In this document: in pieces, positions 57,092 through 64,000 of the stretch
Position numbering within the stretch: position 1 is the first letter of the stretch
How the letters are laid out: each line of letters opens with the position of its first letter
Assembly (NCBI GenBank): GCA_013115125.1
Contig: JABANN010000060.1
Location: 1 to 64,000 of the forward strand
Reading direction: 5' to 3'
Length of the DNA: 64,000 nucleotides
Source of the DNA: Perkinsus olseni
Lineage: Eukaryota > Perkinsozoa > Perkinsida
Notes under the pieces: generated by a model
Told to the model about the DNA's origin: nothing
The model's input: only the letters and a program-made list of their open reading frames with translations
The model's database searches: none
Position numbers and translations under genes: made by a program

Positions 57092-58025
57092 ATGACCATT
57101 TTCGGTACGCCAAAGCAGCTTTCAGCGTCTCTCCGACGGTTTGCCACAACGAGCATTCGCGATGTTCGGCCAGGGCAGGTATTGAAGTTCCAGGGGAAGT
57201 TTGAGACGTCCCCGGTGCAATACTGGCGAGTGAATGATCTGGGTGTCGTCAAGCAGACCGGCGTTGCCAGCACCCTAGCGGTAAGGTGGGTCCTTGCTCC
57301 TTGCAGAGTGATCAACCATCCATACCACTGCTTCCCTGATTCAAGTTTTACGTGAACTGAGCGTTGAGGGAGGTGTAGGTATCTAGAGAGGTCTACGGAT
57401 GCAGCATCCGGGATGCTCATGTGCTTACAGTAGGCCTTTCCTGACACCAACACCTCACCCAATCGTGGCGGAGGATGTATCGGCTACGATCGCAACACTG
57501 AAAGCTTGGTGCTCGGGTCGTTGGCTGCCAACGGTTGGCAGCCGCTGTGGCTTGTTTGAATTTGTGAATTCCTGAAATCTGCATCAGATAACCTATCTCA
57601 ACTTATCCACGATGAAGAACGGCCGATGGAAGGCTCAAATGAAAGAGAGAGTTGATGGTACGCACGAGTAGGGGCATAAGACTGAGAAAGATTACTCGGA
57701 GTTGCTCGTGTAGTTGTGGAGTTGGACACTAAAAGCTGCCAAGTACTGTACTACGACGAGGACGCGCGGATGCTCATCGTGAATGACGAGGATTTCAGTC
57801 AAATAGAAGTGCCCCTCAGGCTAATCAAAGGAGCGGAGAAACTTCTGCAAGGTACGATGTAGTCGGTCTCCTCTTTGCCGCGGTAACCTTTTAACGTCAG
57901 CTGGTGACAGCATCGGTGTGGGAATGGACGGGGACAACATAGTGCAGATCAGCCTTCCTAGTTCAGTGCTGCAGAAGATACGGTCCATCGGTATGGATGA
58001 TGACCATACCGCAGATGACCGGTAA
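57092..58025 (+). CDS. efp: Organellar elongation factor P, probably mitochondrial, multi-exon
   Basis: EF-P relieves ribosome stalling at polyproline in bacteria and organelles. The first exon starts MTIFGTPKQLSASLRRFATT, an Arg/Ser presequence-like stretch, then DVRPGQVLKFQGKFE, the EF-P KOW-like domain I. A later exon pair gives VVELDTKSCQVLYYDEDARM, SQIEVPLRLIKGAEKLLQ, AGDSIGVGMDGDNIVQISLP and SSVLQKIRS, which is EF-P domain II (family ...YLY.D...F......QI.LP...v). Exons between 57.30 and 57.70 kb are unclear. The frame stops at 58025 without domain III. A good donor (gtaagg) sits at the stop, so a further exon is possible. Bacterial-type EF-P in a eukaryote implies an organelle target. 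I favour mitochondrion, and a relict plastid cannot be excluded. Confidence 0.65.
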
Positions 58026-59963
58026 GGTCATGTGAAGGTGTCACTACATGTGCAGTATGAGCTCAGTGAGCTCGATTCGTTTCCGCTCAACTCAGTTTTC
58101 AGTTTGTAGGGGTTTGATAAGGGTTGGAGCTTTTGAAAATTTTGGGTCAGAAGCGTTTCACACTACATTGCACTCAGACGGGCTGCGATGGAGAAAAATT
58201 GCGCGTGTGCGACGGTGTACAGTGTCGGCCCCCACATAGGCATCTCACAGCGTCGGCCCCCACATAGGCATCTCACAGCGTCGGCCCCCACATAGGCATC
58301 TCACAGTGGAGGCCCCCACATAGGCACCTCACAGTGTCGGCCCCCACATAGGCACCTCACTGTGTCGGCCCCTATCTAGGCATCCCGTAGCGTCGGCATG
58401 ACCTCTGTGATTCTGCCAAGGGATTTTCGCGATATTTCGAGGGCGAAACTTGCACTATTGAAGATGTATCCTCCTCGGCTCTCCCATGTCCCTAGGTCGC
58501 GTTGAAGGGACATCTTCGCGGTTGTCCTCGTAGTACTGTGCCTCGTAGAAGCTGTAGCTAGGGTCGAGCGGGATTGCAGATTCAATTCTCTGCGAGAGAC
58601 GCGCTCTCCATGTTCGCGGCAGGCATCACTGCCTGGTAGTACCAGGCTGGTGCGAGAAATTAGTCTTTTTTTGATATCCTCCTATGCGCCTCTCAGTCGA
58701 GCTTTAACTTGCTTCGATATTCAGGCTCTGTGTTATCCTCAAGTGTTCAATTCTATTGGGCCGCCTAGTGCTGACCGGTGTTATTGGAAGCGCTCGTCTT
58801 TCAACTCGGTGTAGCAATCCCACCTTAATAGTCACTCCCCTGTTAGTTTGTACGATATGCCGTTACTGGAGTCCCGCAGCAGGAAAGGCTCTGTTGAGGG
58901 AGTGGTAGGAGCACTAACGATACAAGGACCAGTCAAAGATTGACGACCTTGACTGGCCGATGAAGGAGGGGCAATTACGAGGTTAGCTGATCTCCCCGAG
59001 ATCGACCAACTTCATGTGTACGCATATACATTGGTCAGGCGTGCCGATGACAGCTTCACCAATAACCCTAGCAATTCTCTATCCACTGATTCCATCGAAG
59101 CCGAGATAGTTTTTTAGTCCGTAGTCGTTGGCGAAATTGACCAGTTGATCCCCAGTTCGTAGCGTTTACTCTGTAGTCCGAGCTTACAGAGTATCCACGC
59201 CGTTCCGCTGGGGAGGCGACGACCGTTTGTGTTACCTTGAAGAGGACCTTCATCAGTTGCTTCGAGTTTCTAATAGTTACTTCAGTGTTCAGTGCGGAAA
59301 ACGTCTTTGTGACCGAGCCCTCTCATTTTCGTGACCATTTCGACATCGTTGAGGGTTTTATCATATTCAGACAGTCTGCTACATAGTTTAGGCATCGGCG
59401 AGTGCTGGGATTCTCACACGTCTTGGTCAATGAACCAGATCTCTTATTCGCTCGGTAGGCTCCCTGGCCTCAGGGGCCCTGAGTCAGGGCAGCGCCCTGC
59501 ACGCATGCACACGATATCCCCGTCAGGTCCTGCAGTATCCTTTTTTACTGTAGCCGTATGTTGCTCATGAGATAGCCAGCTGATGAGGAAGTATACTGTA
59601 CCCTGCGGGGGTTCTGAGGCCCGGAGCTGCTAATCTTGGCAATGGTGCTGGCTAGTTCTCGTTTCCATAAGGGGACAGTAGGTTGTGTGTAGCTGTTAGC
59701 TGGGGTTCCGCGCGCCGCTGATTTGCTAGCGTGGATGCCATGTAGGTTCTATGGCTGAGCAGCGCTGTGATATTAGCCTGAAAAAGCATATCGCCATATA
59801 GGCTATCCGCTAATAGACTCCCGCCATATCGACTCTTAGTCTTGTCAGGACTGTGGAGCTCTCAAGGATTCTGTCGCGTGGGTCTCTGACAGTGTGATAT
59901 AAACGACGTATTGCGGTGATTCCCACAAGGCTGTCCTCTGTATTTAGTTTCTTCTTGCTCATC
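58026..59963. other. Long non-coding region
   Basis: About 1.9 kb with no protein motif on either strand. It contains a 28-nt tandem repeat (listed separately) and some T-rich segments upstream of the nucleotidase gene. Confidence 0.45.
58225..58392. repeat. 28-nt minisatellite, six copies
   Basis: Six head-to-tail copies of a unit beginning tcggcccccacataggcatc. The first three copies are nearly identical, while the last three accumulate changes. It lies just downstream of the EF-P gene. Confidence 0.9.
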
Positions 59964-62732
59964 ATGCCAGGGAGCAAAGTTATCATGTTCAATCTGGCGG
60001 CGGTTGCCGCTGCTGCTCCCTTCCTCGCTAAGCAGCAGTCGGAGGGCGGCAAAGTTTCTATCACTATCGCTACTACGAACGATGTTTACTCTATGTACGC
60101 CCGACCGATGTCTGGCAATGGTTACTACTTCGAGGGTACTCCTTCCGAGCAGTTCTACTCCATCTGTGAAGAGGATGCTGATACTTGTTACGGCACGGCT
60201 GGCGCGATGGACTTGCCCGAGGCGTCTGTAGATAAACTTTATAATATCAATCTGTCGGCTAGTGGTGGTAAGGTGATGACCATGGAAGACAGCGGCTGCG
60301 TTGATCCCTCCAAGTTCGACGACATGGTCCGTGACCCCGCTTCCGCTTGGGGAAACACGGCCCAGATGGCAGGCACCTACAAGTACCTCGGCCTCACTGC
60401 CGACACCGACGAGTATATCAGCATGCTGCCCGGTGATTTCGTGGCCATGTCTTACCTGTCATCCATCACCTACGGTCAGCACATGGTGGACATGATGAAC
60501 GCTGGTGAGGTCGACCTGGTCGCCTTCGGTGATCATGAATTCCAGTTCAAGAATAAGTGCCCTCCTGCAGACTTGGAAAACCATCCCGAATACAACGATG
60601 TCTGCCTGTCTTGGAATATGGCTACTGGTAACTTCCTTTACCTCGGAAGCAATGTTTTCGAGGATGCTGAGAAGACGAGACTCTATGGTTCGACCCTCAA
60701 GGTTGCTGATGAGATCTCTTTCGTCAATGCTACCGTCCCCAAGAACAAGAAGGTGTTCGACGAGGAGACCAGCTACTATGCCCCCTCTGGGAACTACTGG
60801 TTCAAAATGGTCGAGGACAAGAAGGTCTGCTTCACCGGTACCACCGAGGCTTCTGCTGACCGCCCTATTATCGGCAGTAATAACGTGTGGCTTTCCGACG
60901 AGTATGAGGCCGGGGTGAAGGCTACTCGTGAGATGAACGAGGATGGCTGTAATTTGGTTATCGTCCTCACCCATCAGCGTGAGGGTTATGATGTTCTCTT
61001 CTGGAGGAAGGCGGTTGTGGAGGAGGGTATCAAGATCGATGCTATCATTGGAGGTCATGATCACTTCCCGGCCTTCTTGAATCTGCAACATCCCACTAAG
61101 CCTGATATCATTACTCCTGTGTGGAAGATGGGTATGGATGGTCAGATGCTCGGCAAGTTCGTCTTCGACTTCGATGATCAGCATCCCAACGGAAAGCTTC
61201 GCTTCGCTCATGCTATCCCGGTTTTCGATGGTCAGTGCGACAAGCACTTCATCGGTACCGCCAACGAGGAGTGGTGGAAGAATAATGTCATGCAGACCTG
61301 GACACACTGGGTACAGCCTATCAAGCCTCTCCAGGACACCGACATGACCAATTTGCTCTTCGCTGGTTTGTACAACACTGCCGATATCCGTTCCACCGAG
61401 TCGCGCGTCGGCAACATGCTGGCCGATCTGTTCCTCCGTAACATGTCAGCTCACTTTGCAGCTCTCGATGGTGGCAACATCCGTTATGGTTTGAGTCAGA
61501 ACTTCACCGACCGTATCCCCCTCACCGAGTTGGACTTGTATGAAGAGAATCCCTTCCTTGATGGTATGCTGTCTTACGACATGTCCTTGATGGAGCTCTT
61601 CGGCTATATGATCTACTCTGCGCCTATCGCCATGGGTGGTCCCAATGCTCCTCGCCCGGTGACCTCTGGTTTTGAGATTGAGATGGATCCTACTACTACT
61701 GAGCATGGTGGTGTGAAGTTCATTCGCTTCACCGGCACGAGTCACATGGCGGGTATCGTCAACCGTACCCAAACTGAGTGTGGTCACCCCACTTTGAAGT
61801 GTGGTGAGATCATTTGGAATGCTGAGGAGGGCTGGAAGGTCGATCCCTTCACTATGATCATTGTCACCGCCCCTGACTACAACGCCCGTTTCTCACCCGA
61901 TGATTCTCCTCCTCTCCGCAGGTCGTACTACCTCACTCAGATGTCTGACCTCTGCAGGCGCGGTGCTGAGAGCTACGCCATCGACCTCAACGGAGAGTCC
62001 ACCTCGTTCGCCTGCCCTCCTGGCCCCGACTTCTTCGAGTACTTGAATGAGAAGTTGCCCTGGACTGACTGCGGCTACGTCGACGGTGGCTCCACTACTA
62101 CTCCCAGTCCGATGCCCACCACCCCAGCCCCTACTCCTAGTACCACGACTGGGTCCTCTCGTCCCCATTACACTGCGGAGTCCATTCGGGCCGCCGACGT
62201 CTTCTGTGGCAAGAAGGCCTCCGGTTCTTACTGCAAGTACTGGCAATCGGTGGAGGGTCAATTGTGTCACGGCACCGATATATCTTGCAGTAGCCTGTTG
62301 GTTGAGGGGCGGAGGTTGACCGTCTCCGATGCCGACTCCGAGACTTGCTGGGCTCGTCTCGGTTCTACCATCGCTGAGAGATCGGTTCATGTCTGGACTG
62401 ATGAGGCCGTCACCCCCAAGGGCGTTGAAGTCATCGATACAACTACTCCAATGGCTGATGGTTCCGCTGGCGCCGCTCTGCTCCTTCCTAAGCCGTGGTA
62501 CGTCGGTGGTGAGCACCCCGAGGACTTGGAGGCCTATGGCATCTACGACCCTGATGTTGAATCCATGAAGATGGCCAATCTTCCAGTTCGCCGTTGGTTG
62601 GAGAAGACCCCCGCTGCCGCTCCTCCGTCCTCCTTCGTTCTGGCGTCTTTCGGCGAGGCTCCGAAGAAGACTGTTGGTCAGTTCTATGGACCGAAGGTCA
62701 ATCCTCGCACCATCCTCGCTCTACATCAGTAG
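59964..62732 (+). CDS. Secreted 5'-nucleotidase/UshA-family metallophosphoesterase, intronless
   Basis: One uninterrupted exon of 923 codons starts at ATG 59964. The N-terminal segment (VIMFNLAAVAAAAPFLA) is a signal peptide. The family hydrolyses extracellular nucleotides or cyclic nucleotide phosphates. Motifs in order: ITIATTNDVYSMYARP (in place of D-x-H), LPGDFVAMSYLSS, MVDMMNAGEVDLVAFGDHEF (usual GNHEF), VIVLTHQREGYD, DAIIGGHDHFPAF, then the C-terminal domain with LFLRNMSAHFAALDGG and NIRYGL. Several metal ligands are kept, but the first His and the GNHE Asn are changed. A Thr/Pro linker (TTTPSPMPTTPAPTPS) leads to a Cys-rich 150-residue extension. No GPI or membrane anchor was seen. Lack of introns contrasts with all neighbours, and the codon use looks selected for high expression. 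Confidence 0.8.
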   Translation: MPGSKVIMFNLAAVAAAAPFLAKQQSEGGKVSITIATTNDVYSMYARPMSGNGYYFEGTPSEQFYSICEEDADTCYGTAGAMDLPEASVDKLYNINLSASGGKVMTMEDSGCVDPSKFDDMVRDPASAWGNTAQMAGTYKYLGLTADTDEYISMLPGDFVAMSYLSSITYGQHMVDMMNAGEVDLVAFGDHEFQFKNKCPPADLENHPEYNDVCLSWNMATGNFLYLGSNVFEDAEKTRLYGSTLKVADEISFVNATVPKNKKVFDEETSYYAPSGNYWFKMVEDKKVCFTGTTEASADRPIIGSNNVWLSDEYEAGVKATREMNEDGCNLVIVLTHQREGYDVLFWRKAVVEEGIKIDAIIGGHDHFPAFLNLQHPTKPDIITPVWKMGMDGQMLGKFVFDFDDQHPNGKLRFAHAIPVFDGQCDKHFIGTANEEWWKNNVMQTWTHWVQPIKPLQDTDMTNLLFAGLYNTADIRSTESRVGNMLADLFLRNMSAHFAALDGGNIRYGLSQNFTDRIPLTELDLYEENPFLDGMLSYDMSLMELFGYMIYSAPIAMGGPNAPRPVTSGFEIEMDPTTTEHGGVKFIRFTGTSHMAGIVNRTQTECGHPTLKCGEIIWNAEEGWKVDPFTMIIVTAPDYNARFSPDDSPPLRRSYYLTQMSDLCRRGAESYAIDLNGESTSFACPPGPDFFEYLNEKLPWTDCGYVDGGSTTTPSPMPTTPAPTPSTTTGSSRPHYTAESIRAADVFCGKKASGSYCKYWQSVEGQLCHGTDISCSSLLVEGRRLTVSDADSETCWARLGSTIAERSVHVWTDEAVTPKGVEVIDTTTPMADGSAGAALLLPKPWYVGGEHPEDLEAYGIYDPDVESMKMANLPVRRWLEKTPAAAPPSSFVLASFGEAPKKTVGQFYGPKVNPRTILALHQ

Positions 62733-63099
62733 ACAAATTGTATAGTGAGAAGCTCCGGAGCGCCATCGAGGTGCTGGAGCTCGCTACAATGAGCCTTGTA
62801 TATAGATGGCAATGATTGCCTGTATCTTCGTCTTTTGATACGTTCGTTGTCTATCCTCTTCCGTTGTGCTATATCCTATTTTGTCTTGCTATACGGTTCC
62901 TCACTGTGTGCTATATCAGCACGCGAAAAAGCGATTTTCCAGCTTAGCTGTGTCGAGTTGTTAGTAGTGAGCGAAGCGATACTACCGCAGCGGTAGGGAA
63001 TCATCACTATATAGAACACAACATCATCGCATCGGAGGGTAGGAAATAGTAACAGCAAGTGGGGGCTAGTGGACAACTATCAAACACTCTTCGATTCAA
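62733..63099. other. Spacer between convergent genes
   Basis: The 3' flanks of the nucleotidase (plus) and the NOV-C protein (minus). AT-rich, and no gene seen. Confidence 0.45.
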
Positions 63100-63958
63100 T
63101 CATCTCATTCGACGTCTTTGATGCTCTCGCATTTCGGTTTCAGTGACTGGGGTCTCACTAACCTCCTTCCTCTTCATACGTTTTGCCCGATCTCGAAGTT
63201 TCTTCTCATCGGATACGAGCATTATTTTCGACTCAGTATCCGAAGGTCGCTTCTCGACGATCTCCTTAGGGACACTCTGGTAGAGCTCCGGGTCAGCCAG
63301 GGTGATCGAGTACTGACTGGGCTTGTAGTCCACCCGCTTCTCTTGTATATTCGAGAAGAAGTCGGTGAGAACTGTCTGGATGCCCGGGCAATCTCCGGCA
63401 GCGTTCTTGACCAGGACCACAGCATAGTCGGCGTCAGGGTTCTGAGCGACGGCAAGCTCATTCCGGGACATCTCAAATTTGATGGTGCCCTCAGACCGCA
63501 ACGTCCCCTTCACTTCAAGCCGAACCCAGCGGGGCCCGTCCTCCCTCGGCTTAGAGAAGACACCTTTGGTATCGAGAAACTCGAAGTCATACCCGAGCCG
63601 ATCGTCCAGGCCCTCCCGGCCATGTTCGGGATAGCAAGCAGTTCTTGCACTGGTCTTCCACCAGTCGAGCGAGAACTCATCACCATAGATCTCCTGGAGA
63701 GTGTGAGCCACGAAAAGCTCCGCCAGGATACCCGCGTCCTCCAGCTTGCCCTTTATAGCGGAGTCGAAGACCATTCGCAGACCATTGCCAGAATGACGTT
63801 GGTTCCGATAGAAGCGACCTTGAGGTGCTCTCAGTGGATGGTAGGAGCTACTCCGCGGAGCACCGGAGCTCGAGGACACAGCTCCGGCGCTGGGGAGGTC
63901 CTCGGCGGCGGAACCCGACGACAAAGATTCGGGAGAAGACGACATTCGGTGGAACCTG
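63100..63958 (-). CDS. Protein with NO VEIN C-terminal (DUF3883) domain, 5' end beyond window
   Basis: The last exon of a minus-strand gene starts after an acceptor (ccgctcag) at about 63958 and runs to a stop at 63100. A Ser-rich stretch precedes a DUF3883-like domain: AELFVAHTLQEIYGDEF, RLGYDFEFLDTKG, WVRLEVKGTL, FEMSRNELAVA and YAVVLVKNAAG. The D-x-E-V-K-G arrangement resembles PD-(D/E)xK nuclease folds, and the domain is found at the end of plant NO VEIN and of many large ATPase-containing proteins. The C-terminus is basic and highly charged (LRDRAKRMKRKEV). Earlier exons lie outside the window. Confidence 0.7.
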
Positions 63959-64000
63959 AGCGGACTAAGGTACCCTCCAACTACTTCCAACACGAAGCAA

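Noticed and set aside
58225-58392. CRISPR-like spaced repeat
   Set aside because: The 28-nt units are contiguous with no unique spacers, so this is a minisatellite.
1-64000. Retroviral, LTR or Polinton-type elements
   Set aside because: I saw no reverse transcriptase, integrase, capsid or long terminal repeat pattern on either strand.

Overview
The window looks like gene-dense nuclear DNA of an alveolate protist. My best guess is a perkinsid (Perkinsus-like), but that is inference. The support is very short GT-AG introns (mostly 40-55 nt, a few apparently 18-32 nt), many small exons joined in clean phase, several flagellar and centriolar genes, truncated haemoglobins, and many secreted or membrane proteins of no recognisable family. 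No bacterial operon features, CRISPR, rRNA, intact tRNA or viral element were seen. Exon joins were made by hand, by matching donor, acceptor, phase and protein motif; borders may be off by a few bases where marked uncertain.

Layout. 1-7.2 kb: a truncated secreted protein with a decayed tandem copy, a two-CW-domain protein, an STPGR (SHIPPO-type) axonemal protein and a small secreted protein. 8.9-19.4 kb (minus): one very large gene for a secreted-then-multipass protein with about seven discoidin-like repeats and some 13 membrane segments. 20.2-23.9 kb (minus): a multipass membrane protein and a zinc-finger/C2 protein. 25.1-29.8 kb (plus): a PNUTS-like TFIIS-N protein with a long Gly/Lys tail. 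30.2-33.1 kb (plus): DNAI7/CASC1. 33.7-37.2 kb (plus): an FHA protein and a coiled-coil/acidic protein. 37.4-41.4 kb (plus): an oxidoreductase-like-domain protein, an unknown protein and LAS1. 41.6-49.5 kb (minus): SFI1, a WW/B-box protein, a secreted-looking protein and a NEK-type kinase. 49.7-55.9 kb (minus): a single gene encoding eight consecutive truncated-haemoglobin domains, with a 619-bp inverted-repeat transposon four bases upstream of its start codon. 57.1-58.0 kb (plus): an organellar EF-P. 60.0-62.7 kb (plus): an intronless secreted 5'-nucleotidase family protein. 63.1 kb to the edge (minus): a NO VEIN-type C-terminal domain.

The most striking element is the eight-domain globin. 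All eight domains keep the proximal-histidine motif, and most linkers share a short conserved Cys motif. The second theme is splicing. Two short words recur in introns far above chance, one of them in both orientations, and some introns are extremely short. Flagellar and centriolar genes (STPGR, DNAI7, SFI1, probably NEK and WW/B-box) are unusually frequent, which fits a flagellated zoospore stage but is not shown to be a functional cluster.
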